Below are positions 42,502-51,268 of a stretch of 64,000 nt of DNA, piece after piece. Position 1 is the stretch's first letter. Every line of letters starts with the position of its first letter. Made by a program: the position numbers and the translations under genes. The notes under the pieces were generated by a model. It was not told the DNA's origin and searched no databases. It worked only from the letters and a program-made list of their open reading frames with translations. Source of the DNA: Laspinema olomoucense D3b (GTDB taxonomy: Bacteria; Cyanobacteriota; Cyanobacteriia; Cyanobacteriales; Laspinemataceae); contig NZ_JAMXFA010000008.1 of assembly GCF_025370785.1 (NCBI RefSeq), positions 142,862 to 206,861 on the forward strand, read 5' to 3'.

Positions 42502-45500
42502 ATGAAACTAATCAAACTTCCCCCGGTACTTCCAGGCAAGTTAGACCTCGCCGCTATCAATCAACAATTGCGCGAGGGTCGGGCGAAACTGGATTGGAGT
42601 GGGGTACAATCAGCCCCGGATGAAGCTTTAGCGGTTTTATTGGAAGGGATTGACTCGGATAGTGAAGTGTTGAATATTGATGAGGGAGTCAGCGATCGCA
42701 TTATCCAAGTCATCTCAAACTTCCTCAAAGTTCGGAGTGACACCTCATCTCCCCCTTCATCCGTCCTCAGCGATCCGTCATCCTTAGATAAAATCCCTCA
42801 ACAGACTACGCCGAAAAATCCTCCCAAAAAACCGAGGGGTGTCAAATCCAGCGATTCCTCAGAACAACTCAGCTTTGTTAAAACCGAATATGTTGCCGCA
42901 AGCAATCCAGAAAAAACCGGCAGTCTCATCGAATCAAAACTCTCCCTGCAAATCGATCAAAGTGAATCCCCCCCTTCATCCGAGATCCTTCCTCCTTCCT
43001 CCTTACTCAATAAACCGTCTCCTGCCCAAATTCGGGCAGAATTAGAAGAAATCATCATCAACGATTTACTGGGTCCGGTGGGAGGAGAGACGGAAGAAAT
43101 TGACGAAAATCGCGTGGGAGACCGATATCTGGTGGGGGTTCTGGCCCCATTATTACGCAATAAGGCAGCAGAAGAAGGACCGGAAGAACAAGACGATATT
43201 GCGGTAGTGGGTAAAGATAGTGCTGAAGAAGGAACGACGGAGAAAAGTGTTGCCACTGCAACTACGATGTTTCCTTCCTCGATGGGACTAACTTTCTGCG
43301 TTGAGGGTTCAGCAGAAGAATTGGAAATTGCTGCATCTTGGGGCAAATATGAACGGGAAAAAAGTGAAATTATTTTTAAAGAGAATGGCGACCCGAAAAC
43401 GGTTTGGAAGCGTTATCCTATCACCGCTACGCACCGAAAACCGTTAAAGGATGGTCAAACGATTGAATGGGTCCCCAGTTTAGAACAAGCGCCCGAGGTA
43501 TTCATAAAAGGTCAAACTCGCCGGATGGATAGTGGGGATTGGATTGTGACTCTGTTTCTCGTGAATGGACAACAGGAACCGGCGAAACTCCGCGATCGCG
43601 CTTGGGTTTTTCAACCACAGTTAATTGTGCGATCGCCCGATCCGAATCATCGGAATATTTTTATCAAACGACCCTTACCGATCGCCTTGGATAACCTCGA
43701 TCCAATGGTTCGCGCCGAAAATGAAGCAATGGGAATGCTATACCGCCGTCAAGTCGAGTTTGCGGTGGGACATGGGGTGAGTGTGGATGTTGTCACCCAA
43801 AATTCATCCCTCATCCTTCATCCTTCATCCTTCATCCCTCATCCTTCCTCCTTCCTAACTACTGCGACGGAACTGAAAACAACTTTTATTCCCAGTTATG
43901 AAGTCCCGAAAACTACCCCGCCCAAGCTGGAAGAAATTCCCGAATTGGCGGGGTTGAGTTTAGATATGAAGGAACTGGCGCAAGGGAGTCCAGAGGAACT
44001 GCCAAGGTTATTAAACCCTCTGCCTAATGCTTACCAAATTTGGATCGAAGGACAACGGCAACGGTTCAATCAACTCGATGCGGGACTTGAACACTATCAG
44101 GAGGCGGCAAATCGCGCGATCGCTAATTGTGAGAAAACCTTAAAACGGATTCAAGCCGGAATCGCTATCCTGCAAACCCAACCGCAAGCGCTTAAGGCGT
44201 TCCAATTTGCGAATGAGGCGATGTGGCAACAACGGCTTCACAGTCTCTACGCGGAAAAAGTGCGCCGGGGGGAAACTCCCACTCTCGAAGGGTTGGATCT
44301 CCCGAAAAACCGCAGTTGGTATCCGTTCCAGTTGGCGTTTGTGTTGCTGAATCTGCCGAGTCTGACGGACTTGCATCATGGAGATCGCACTCATCCCACA
44401 GAAGCGATCGCAGATTTGCTATGGTTTCCCACCGGCGGCGGCAAAACTGAAGCCTATCTGGGACTCACCGCATACACCCTGGGTATCCGACGCTTGCAAG
44501 GAATCGTAGGCGATCGCGATGGCGAACATGGGGTGGCGGTATTGATGCGCTACACCCTGCGCTTACTCACTTTACAACAATTCCAACGTGCCACTACCTT
44601 AATCTGCGCCTGCGAGTCTATCCGTCGCCAAGACGAGAAAACCTGGGGCAGAGAACCGTTTAGAATCGGGCTGTGGGTCGGTCAAAACAGCACTCCGAAC
44701 TATACCGCACAAAGCGAAGAATATACTAAACAAGAACGGGGACAGGCTTATACTGGCGGGACGGGTTCCCCCCACCAACTAACAAACTGCCCCTGGTGTG
44801 GGACTGCGATCGACCCAGGGAAACATATTCACGTCGATCCGGTGGATAAAGGAACAGGACGCACTTTAATTAAATGCGGAGATGCGATCGGGCGCTGCAT
44901 TTTTGCTAAGGGAGAAGGGCTGCCGGTGATCGTTGTAGACGAAGAAATTTATCGCCGCCTCCCGTCTTTGTTAATCGCCACCGTGGATAAATTTGCTCAA
45001 ATGCCCTGGAAAGGGGAAGTGCAAATGCTATTCGGACAAGTGAATGGATACTGCGATCGGCATGGTTTCCGTTCTCCTGATTTGGATGATAAAAACACTC
45101 ATAAACAAACCAATAAACTTCCCGCCGCCAAAACTGTTTCTCACCTCAAATTGCGTCCGCCGGATTTAATTATCCAAGACGAATTACACCTGATTAGTGG
45201 CCCATTGGGAACGCTGGTAGGACTCTACGAAACCGCTGTAGATGAACTCGCTTCCTGGGAAATCAACGGGCAGAAAATCCGCCCCAAAGTCGTCGCCTCC
45301 ACCGCCACCATCCGCCAAGCCGAAACCCAGGTTTACAATCTGTTTTTACGGAAACTGCAAGTTTTCCCCCCCCAGGCATTAGACATCGAAGATAACTTTT
45401 TCTCCCGACAACGAGACCCCAGTGAAGAGTATCCTGGACGGCGATATCTGGGGATTTGCGCCCCCGGGAAGCGTTTAAAAGCAGCGATGATTCGCGTCTA

Positions 45501-46554
45501 TGTCGCTGCCCTCGCCGCCGCCCAAACCTTGTACGAAAAATATGGCAAAGAAGTCGATCCCTGGATGACCTTAGTCGGCTATTTTAACTCTTTGCGGGAA
45601 TTGGGGGGAACCCGTCGTCTGGTAGAAGATGATATTCGGACTCGCTTAGGACAGATGGATCGGCGGGGACTGGCAAAACGCTATCTCAACAATTTAGATG
45701 AGTTGACCTCCCGCAAGGATTCAACGGAAATTCCTGTGATTTTAGATAAGCTAGAAATTCCCTTTGATCCCGATCGCGCAGAAGAGAATCAAAAGCGTCG
45801 TAAAGCTGGGGAAAAGGTGAAGAATCCCGACCCTTTAGATGTAATTCTCGCCACTAATATGATTTCGGTGGGGGTGGATGTCAAGCGGTTGGGAATCATG
45901 GTAGTCTGCGGCCAACCGAAGAATACCGCAGAATATATACAAGCCACCTCCCGGGTGGGACGAACTTATCCAGGGTTAGTGCTGACGGTGTATAATTGGG
46001 CCCGTCCGAGGGATTTATCCCATTACGAACGCTTCCAACATTATCACGCCACCTTCTACCAAAATGTTGAGGCCCTCTCGGTTACTCCGTTCGCACCTGG
46101 GGCATTGTATCGCGGTTTAACGGCGTTATTGGTTTCGTTGATTCGGTTAGGGGATGAAACGTTAAATGGCAATGAAGCGGCGGGAAAGATTGAACGCGAT
46201 CGGGCTTTAGTACAGCAGGCGATCGAAACCATAGTCCACCGGGCGGAGGCGATCGGAGGAGTCCCCCAAGGGCAAGCCGTCCGTCGAGAACTCGAAGCCA
46301 AACTCGATCGCTGGTTGTTTCTAGCCCAAAATCGCACAGGGGGCGGCATCCTCAAATACCGGGCGATCAAGCGAGATGGCATTACCATCGAACTGCTAAA
46401 AAGTGCGGGAAACGGCCCCTGGCAAGAATTTACCTGCCTCAACTCCCTCCGCAATGTGGAGCCCCCCATTGGCTTGATTTTCACCGATGAACCCCCCGAT
46501 GATGAAAGCGATCGCCTCCCTCAACCCTATCTCCCTTCCGAAAACCGTTCGTAG
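42502..46554 (+). CDS. drmA: DISARM helicase DrmA
   Basis: The product is 1350 aa. The ATG at 42502 (MKLIKLPPVLPGKLDL) is used because the longer frame reads through repeat. It is a helicase with GGGKTEAY (K648) Walker A, QDELHLISGPLG Walker B typical of DrmA, and C-terminal motifs ATSRVGRTYPGLVL and SVGVDVKRLGI. DrmA is a core DISARM component with DrmB. Another heptamer tract (about 43801-43856) is inside the gene. The palindromic element at 46547 supplies the stop codon. It starts 180 bases after the AAA+ gene. Confidence 0.92.
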   Translation: MKLIKLPPVLPGKLDLAAINQQLREGRAKLDWSGVQSAPDEALAVLLEGIDSDSEVLNIDEGVSDRIIQVISNFLKVRSDTSSPPSSVLSDPSSLDKIPQQTTPKNPPKKPRGVKSSDSSEQLSFVKTEYVAASNPEKTGSLIESKLSLQIDQSESPPSSEILPPSSLLNKPSPAQIRAELEEIIINDLLGPVGGETEEIDENRVGDRYLVGVLAPLLRNKAAEEGPEEQDDIAVVGKDSAEEGTTEKSVATATTMFPSSMGLTFCVEGSAEELEIAASWGKYEREKSEIIFKENGDPKTVWKRYPITATHRKPLKDGQTIEWVPSLEQAPEVFIKGQTRRMDSGDWIVTLFLVNGQQEPAKLRDRAWVFQPQLIVRSPDPNHRNIFIKRPLPIALDNLDPMVRAENEAMGMLYRRQVEFAVGHGVSVDVVTQNSSLILHPSSFIPHPSSFLTTATELKTTFIPSYEVPKTTPPKLEEIPELAGLSLDMKELAQGSPEELPRLLNPLPNAYQIWIEGQRQRFNQLDAGLEHYQEAANRAIANCEKTLKRIQAGIAILQTQPQALKAFQFANEAMWQQRLHSLYAEKVRRGETPTLEGLDLPKNRSWYPFQLAFVLLNLPSLTDLHHGDRTHPTEAIADLLWFPTGGGKTEAYLGLTAYTLGIRRLQGIVGDRDGEHGVAVLMRYTLRLLTLQQFQRATTLICACESIRRQDEKTWGREPFRIGLWVGQNSTPNYTAQSEEYTKQERGQAYTGGTGSPHQLTNCPWCGTAIDPGKHIHVDPVDKGTGRTLIKCGDAIGRCIFAKGEGLPVIVVDEEIYRRLPSLLIATVDKFAQMPWKGEVQMLFGQVNGYCDRHGFRSPDLDDKNTHKQTNKLPAAKTVSHLKLRPPDLIIQDELHLISGPLGTLVGLYETAVDELASWEINGQKIRPKVVASTATIRQAETQVYNLFLRKLQVFPPQALDIEDNFFSRQRDPSEEYPGRRYLGICAPGKRLKAAMIRVYVAALAAAQTLYEKYGKEVDPWMTLVGYFNSLRELGGTRRLVEDDIRTRLGQMDRRGLAKRYLNNLDELTSRKDSTEIPVILDKLEIPFDPDRAEENQKRRKAGEKVKNPDPLDVILATNMISVGVDVKRLGIMVVCGQPKNTAEYIQATSRVGRTYPGLVLTVYNWARPRDLSHYERFQHYHATFYQNVEALSVTPFAPGALYRGLTALLVSLIRLGDETLNGNEAAGKIERDRALVQQAIETIVHRAEAIGGVPQGQAVRRELEAKLDRWLFLAQNRTGGGILKYRAIKRDGITIELLKSAGNGPWQEFTCLNSLRNVEPPIGLIFTDEPPDDESDRLPQPYLPSENRS
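43801..43856 (+). repeat. Heptanucleotide tract inside drmA
   Basis: TCATCCC/TCATCCT heptamers encode NSSLILHPSSFIPHPSSF in frame. This is the third occurrence of the tract in the DISARM locus (also at 37975 and 42419). Confidence 0.85.
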
Positions 46555-46608
46555 TAACCCCTGAAGGGGTTATCCCTTGCTATGACTCCTAAAGGAGTCA
46601 CTACAAAC
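46547..46608 (+). repeat. Palindromic element copy 6 (drmA stop / drmB leader)
   Basis: Carries CCCCTGAAGGGG and GACTCCTAAAGGAGTC stems. Its GTTCGTAG provides the drmA stop codon TAG. It lies just before drmB. Confidence 0.9.
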
Positions 46609-46629
46609 TAATTGCTTATCCTTTTTCCT

Positions 46630-48492
46630 ATGAACAAAACCAATTATAGATACCGAGTCGGGGAACTGCGTCCCAGTCAAATTTTATTTTCCTTTGGCGT
46701 CGGCGCAGTTGCAGATTTACCCAATCTTTCCGTAATGATTATGGGATTGGAAGATTGGGATAAATTTCGCAGTATCGAACTAGCGGAAGAACGACTCCTC
46801 ACTGCCGTTCGCCGAGAATTGGGTCCCCAAGTCAAACAATTGTTATCTCCACCCATTCGCCCAGAAGAAAACAGTTCCGTCAGTTCCTCGGACGAACTCT
46901 CACGGATTGGCATTCCTGTCGCGCCGTTTCCCGGCTGGATGGTTTGTCCCCGATGTCATTTACTCGCCCCCTTAAAATCGGGATTTTTCCAACTTAAAAC
47001 TAACCACTATCGTCCCGATGAAACCCATTACGTCCATCAAAATTGCCAAAAGGCAAAAAAGCCACCGAGAGTGATTCCCGTGCGGTTTTTGACAGCCTGC
47101 GATCGTGGACATTTAGACGATTTTCCTTGGCTGTATTTCGTCCATCATGGCAACAGCGATTGTCCGGGACCTTTGCGTTTAGAAGAACGGGGAATATCGG
47201 GAACCGCTGCCGATATTGTGGTCTCTTGTAGTGGATGCAATGCCGCAGCCAGACCTCTCTCCGATGCTTTTGGGGAACGGGGAAAGCAAAATATGCCTCA
47301 ATGTCGGGGTCGCCATCCTCACCTTCGCAACTTTGATGAGGAATGCGAAGAACAGATGAAAGGGCTGCTGCTAGGGGCATCGAATAGCTGGTTTTCCATG
47401 ACTTTATCTGCCCTTTCCATTCCCACGGGTTCGGGACAATTGGCGCAATTAGTCGAACAAAATTGGACAGCTTTAAGTAAAGCGAACAGCCAAGATACGC
47501 TGCAAGTCCTTTTGTCAGCCCTTCAGTCAATGGGGCAACTGCAAGATTTTACAAAGTATCCACTTGAAGAAATTTGGAAAACCATAGAACAGCAACAAAG
47601 CGGCAATGACAAAACTGATTTTAAAGACCTAAAAACTCCCGAATGGCAATTTTTATCCGCCGCCGATACCAGCCAAAATACTACTGAAATCCAATTGCGT
47701 TCCGTTGCTCCTCCCCAACCCTACCAGAAATACTTCAAACAAGTGGTATTAGTGGAACGACTGCGAGAAGTTCGAGCCTTGGTTGGCTTTACCCGCCTGC
47801 AATCTCCCGGTGACTTTGCGGATTTAGAAGAAATTCCGGAAAAGTATCGCGTCAAACTGAGTCGAAATATTCCCGAGTGGGTGCCTGCTACCGAAGTTAA
47901 AGGGGAAGGAATATTTATAGAATTTAATGAAAAATATTTGCATGAATGGGAACAAAAAAAAGCAATAAAAAAACATGAAGTATTGACACTGAACGCCTAC
48001 AAAGATTGGCTCAATAGTCGGAGTATCGACCCGGACAAAACTCATTTTCCCGGAATTCGCTATTTATTAATTCATTCCTTCGCCCATGTTTTGATGCGGC
48101 AACTCGCCATTGAATGCGGGTATAATGCAGCGAGTTTGCGAGAGCGAATTTACTCCCAATTACCCGAAGATGAAAATGGCCCTCAAGCCGGAGTGTTAAT
48201 TTATACGGCCTCTCCCGATAGTGAGGGAACTTTAGGCGGGTTGGTGAATTTGGGAGAACCGACCACTTTCGGCTACCATGTCGCCCAAGCGTTGGAACAA
48301 ATGCGCTTATGTGCCTCCGATCCACTTTGTGCGGAACATAATCCGACCCAGGGCAATCCATCCTTGCACTGGGCTGCTTGCCATGCTTGCCTGTTCAGTC
48401 CCGAAACCTTTTGCGAACGGGGAAATAAATTTTTGGACCGATCGCTACTGGTATCGACGATTCAAGAGAAACAACTGGCCTTTTTTGAATAA
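46630..48492 (+). CDS. drmB: DISARM DUF1998 protein DrmB
   Basis: The product is 620 aa, start at the ATG at 46630 (MNKTNYRYRVGELRPSQI). It has a zinc-binding-like CPRCHLLAPL and CSGCNAAARP pair. The C-terminal DUF1998 domain shows YLLIHSFAHVLMRQLAIE, GVLIYTASPDSEGTLGGLV and CHACLFSPETFCERGNKFLD. It is found with DrmA as a core complex partner in both DISARM classes. Its stop is 3 bases before the drmC start, so translation is probably coupled. Confidence 0.93.
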   Translation: MNKTNYRYRVGELRPSQILFSFGVGAVADLPNLSVMIMGLEDWDKFRSIELAEERLLTAVRRELGPQVKQLLSPPIRPEENSSVSSSDELSRIGIPVAPFPGWMVCPRCHLLAPLKSGFFQLKTNHYRPDETHYVHQNCQKAKKPPRVIPVRFLTACDRGHLDDFPWLYFVHHGNSDCPGPLRLEERGISGTAADIVVSCSGCNAAARPLSDAFGERGKQNMPQCRGRHPHLRNFDEECEEQMKGLLLGASNSWFSMTLSALSIPTGSGQLAQLVEQNWTALSKANSQDTLQVLLSALQSMGQLQDFTKYPLEEIWKTIEQQQSGNDKTDFKDLKTPEWQFLSAADTSQNTTEIQLRSVAPPQPYQKYFKQVVLVERLREVRALVGFTRLQSPGDFADLEEIPEKYRVKLSRNIPEWVPATEVKGEGIFIEFNEKYLHEWEQKKAIKKHEVLTLNAYKDWLNSRSIDPDKTHFPGIRYLLIHSFAHVLMRQLAIECGYNAASLRERIYSQLPEDENGPQAGVLIYTASPDSEGTLGGLVNLGEPTTFGYHVAQALEQMRLCASDPLCAEHNPTQGNPSLHWAACHACLFSPETFCERGNKFLDRSLLVSTIQEKQLAFFE

Positions 48493-48495
48493 GCC

Positions 48496-49290
48496 GTGAC
48501 GACTCCCCTGGCAGAGCAAATTTATCGCGTGGCCTCTATTTTGCCACCGGCGGCTTTAAATGCGTTGGTGGACAGCCTCAGTTGCGAGAGTTGGGGGGTC
48601 GATGCCGCACAAAGCGATCGCCTCTTGAATCAGTTTCCCAATTCTAAATTTCGTCGAATTATCGGGGATTTACTGGCAGCATGGCAACAAGAGAGCGATC
48701 GCTGGGATAGTCGGAGTTTGGCATTAGCCTTGGAAAGTGCGCGGCAGGCGATCGCTTCCACGGGACAAGCCCTAGATGTAGAATTGGTCTGGACGGGTCC
48801 GCAAATCTCGGCCTTACCCGTTCGCCGTACCGATCGCGTTTTGTTGCAGTTAATCGAACAGACTCAGCAAGAGTTAACCATTGTCAGTTTTGCCGTCTAT
48901 AAAATCCCAGAAGTTTCGGCGGCGATCGGATCAGCCCTAGATCGAGGGGTGAAGCTGAGAATTATTGCAGAAACTCCCACATCAGGGGGTGGTAAAATTC
49001 CGTTTGGAGTAACCGAAGCATTGGGAACGGAAATTCTCCACCGCGCTCAAGTTTTTGTGTGGCCCCTAGAAAAACGCCCTAAAGACTCCGCAGGTCGATC
49101 GGGTTCTCTTCATATCAAAGCGGTAATTTGCGATCGGCAGCACCTATTTATTACGAGCGCTAATCTAACCGAATATGCCCTGTCCTTAAATTTAGAATTG
49201 GGCGTTTTAGTTCACAGTCCGACCCTAGCTCATCAAGTAATAGACTTGCTCGATAATTTGATTCATCAAGGCCATTTAGTCAAAGCGTGA
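48496..49290 (+). CDS. drmC: DISARM PLD-like protein DrmC
   Basis: The product is 264 aa with a GTG start (MTTPLAEQIYRV) 3 bases after drmB. A phospholipase-D-like domain with one HKD motif (LHIKAVICDRQHLFITSANLTEYA) is at residues about 190-215. One domain implies dimer formation, as in other PLD nucleases. It completes the drmD-drmMI-drmA-drmB-drmC set. DrmC is reported as accessory in some hosts. Confidence 0.92.
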   Translation: MTTPLAEQIYRVASILPPAALNALVDSLSCESWGVDAAQSDRLLNQFPNSKFRRIIGDLLAAWQQESDRWDSRSLALALESARQAIASTGQALDVELVWTGPQISALPVRRTDRVLLQLIEQTQQELTIVSFAVYKIPEVSAAIGSALDRGVKLRIIAETPTSGGGKIPFGVTEALGTEILHRAQVFVWPLEKRPKDSAGRSGSLHIKAVICDRQHLFITSANLTEYALSLNLELGVLVHSPTLAHQVIDLLDNLIHQGHLVKA

Positions 49291-49690
49291 AGGAGTGATA
49301 TAGCCAGTCTAAACCGGCGGCAGGGAATTGCAACTAAGTGGGTACGCCAGGGGTAGCGGGATTATCCCCAAAAAACTGACGCTGTTGCGGGTCAGCGCTT
49401 GCAAAACTGAGGCGATCGCCCTCTACTTCAAGCTAAGATTCGTCCAGTTACCAGAACTCGGACAGCAGCCGCAGTATCGGCATCAGGATGGGATGCTCAA
49501 AACTGAACCCAAATTGTGGATGGTGAGGGATGCCGGGAGTTAGGGCGGATGTTGAGGCGATCGCATCTCAAATCAGTTCTTTACTTTTGCCTGTAGCAGC
49601 CCTCTGGATTGCGAGCGCTCGTAATAGGGACCAGTCCTTAAAAACCAACCCTGTCTGCCACCTTGCAAAAAGTTGCACCTATCACCGGCG
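49291..49690. other. Gene-free HIP1-containing interval between DISARM and pPIWI-RE
   Basis: No credible gene. A 71-aa frame at 49328-49543 lacks a ribosome binding site and looks like decayed coding sequence. The interval separates two transcription units and includes GCGATCGC sites. Confidence 0.5.
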
Positions 49691-49696
49691 CTTCTC

Positions 49697-49744
49697 TTGA
49701 CATTTTAATTTACATCATTTACTGTAAACATATAAATGTGTAAA
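49697..49744 (+). promoter_or_regulatory. Promoter with overlapping operator-like repeats of the pPIWI-RE operon
   Basis: TTGACA (49697-49702), 17-base spacer, TACTGT -10 (49720-49725). An inverted pair TTTACA (49709-49714) / TGTAAA (49723-49728) overlaps the spacer and -10 box. A third TGTAAA lies at 49739. The arrangement suits repression by a dimeric regulator, possibly the first gene product. Confidence 0.62.
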
Positions 49745-49756
49745 TTTTAAAGCTGA

Positions 49757-51268
49757 ATGTACTTTGAAGAAGTTCGCCAATGGCAGGGGACTGCTGAGGC
49801 CCTAACAAAAGAACTAAAACAACAGGTAAAGTTGCTGGGGCTATCTGTGGAGCCTCCTGCCCTACGAACGGTGCGGATGTGGAGAGCAAAGCAGCTTTTA
49901 TCTCAACCGAAAGGGCAAGAATTCCGATTTCGCCAGATTTTGGAAGGATTAGCCGTTTTACTGCTTCAAAAGCGAGGCTGGACTTTGGCGGCGATCGCTG
50001 AGGTTTTGCCCTCATTCCCAGACGGAACTTTGGAGATGCAAATCATAGCGGAGGCGAATTGCCAAGACCCTTCCTGGTCACCCGTCCAAACGACCAGTTT
50101 GCCCTTATCTACTGGACACGCGAAGGATCTCGACCTGGCTGAGGATGCGGTGGTACTTTTGGCGCAGGGAATTTTGCGGCAATATACAAGGGTGTTGAAC
50201 CGAGAAATAGTCCGGCAAGACGACAGTATGCCCCCAGAACTTTATCGGGCTATGTGCAAGTTGGGACGGCTGTATATTGAAGAAGGGTTAACTGACCGCG
50301 CTGCTTGCGTTCATCTGGTCTTAGATCGTGCCCGGTATCCTCTGGACTCTGAGCCTTGGGCATTAAAGATTTTTCAGCAATCCGATTTTCGGTTTCGGGG
50401 AATGACCCTGATTGATGCAGAGTTGCGAGTCCCGACCTCGGATTGTGTAGAAATTGCTAATCTAAGAGGCTCGTTTGGGGAAGATAATGTCATAGAAACT
50501 CGCTTGCATCAGCGTTTGCGAGAATCCACGGAACGATTAAAGGGGCGTCGCCAACATAAGGCTTATACGGCTGTGCGATCGCTATTAGGTTCGCGATCGC
50601 TAATTGGGGAGCGAGAGTTATTAGATTACTTGGTGGATCACGATTTGACCCCTTTACAGGGAATGATTATTGATACATTCTTTGATCGGGTCCCAGAGAT
50701 TTGGCTCATGGAAGGGCACGCTCATCGTTGCGCCCACTGTGGCACTCTGATGCGACCCCATCCCCAGAAAAAACTATTCCCCCAGGGGCGATGCCCCATT
50801 CGCCTATGCCCGGGTCATGAGTCTTCACAAGCCAAAGTCTCTGAGGCGGTAGATCCTAACCAAGATCTACTATTGATTGCCAAACCCCAAATTTTAACCT
50901 ATTGGACTGGACCGGCCATTGACGAGTTAGCAATTTTTGAGGCAGCCCAAGAAAATGGACTCGATGCCGAACTCTATCCAGAATCAGATCGCTGCGATGT
51001 CGCGATTACGGATTACAACATTGGCATTGACGCTAAATCTTATACCAGCCCAGTTTCTTTGGCTTTACGTTTAAATCGCAGTATTGGCGGACTGATTTAC
51101 TATCACCGGCGCATTATCGCCATCAGCGACGCACTCATTCAGGATAATCGGGATTACCTCTCTACTTTGAAGTCAACACTCGACAAAAAAAACGACCAAG
51201 CCACCCTAGAAATTATGCCCGTCTCTAAAGTGATTCAACTGTTGAAGGAGATTTCTTATGCGAAGTAA
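49757..51268 (+). CDS. pPIWI-RE system REase-domain protein (Y-type)
   Basis: The product is 503 aa. An N-terminal MerR/wHTH-like segment (ALRTVRMWRAKQLLS ... GLAVLLLQKRGWTLAAIAEVL) suggests DNA binding. The C-terminal part has a Cys-rich knuckle (CAHCGTLMRPHPQKK ... CPIRLCPGH) and a PD-(D/E)XK nuclease core DVAITDYNIGIDAKS with D414, D425 and K427. The combination is that of the restriction-endonuclease component of the three-gene pPIWI-RE system. Its stop overlaps the helicase start by 11 bases. Assignment rests on gene order and motifs read by eye. Confidence 0.8.
   Translation: MYFEEVRQWQGTAEALTKELKQQVKLLGLSVEPPALRTVRMWRAKQLLSQPKGQEFRFRQILEGLAVLLLQKRGWTLAAIAEVLPSFPDGTLEMQIIAEANCQDPSWSPVQTTSLPLSTGHAKDLDLAEDAVVLLAQGILRQYTRVLNREIVRQDDSMPPELYRAMCKLGRLYIEEGLTDRAACVHLVLDRARYPLDSEPWALKIFQQSDFRFRGMTLIDAELRVPTSDCVEIANLRGSFGEDNVIETRLHQRLRESTERLKGRRQHKAYTAVRSLLGSRSLIGERELLDYLVDHDLTPLQGMIIDTFFDRVPEIWLMEGHAHRCAHCGTLMRPHPQKKLFPQGRCPIRLCPGHESSQAKVSEAVDPNQDLLLIAKPQILTYWTGPAIDELAIFEAAQENGLDAELYPESDRCDVAITDYNIGIDAKSYTSPVSLALRLNRSIGGLIYYHRRIIAISDALIQDNRDYLSTLKSTLDKKNDQATLEIMPVSKVIQLLKEISYAK

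Noticed and set aside
49328..49543. 71-aa plus-strand frame before the pPIWI-RE operon
   Set aside because: Composition and context look like decayed sequence, with no start signals and no recognised domain.
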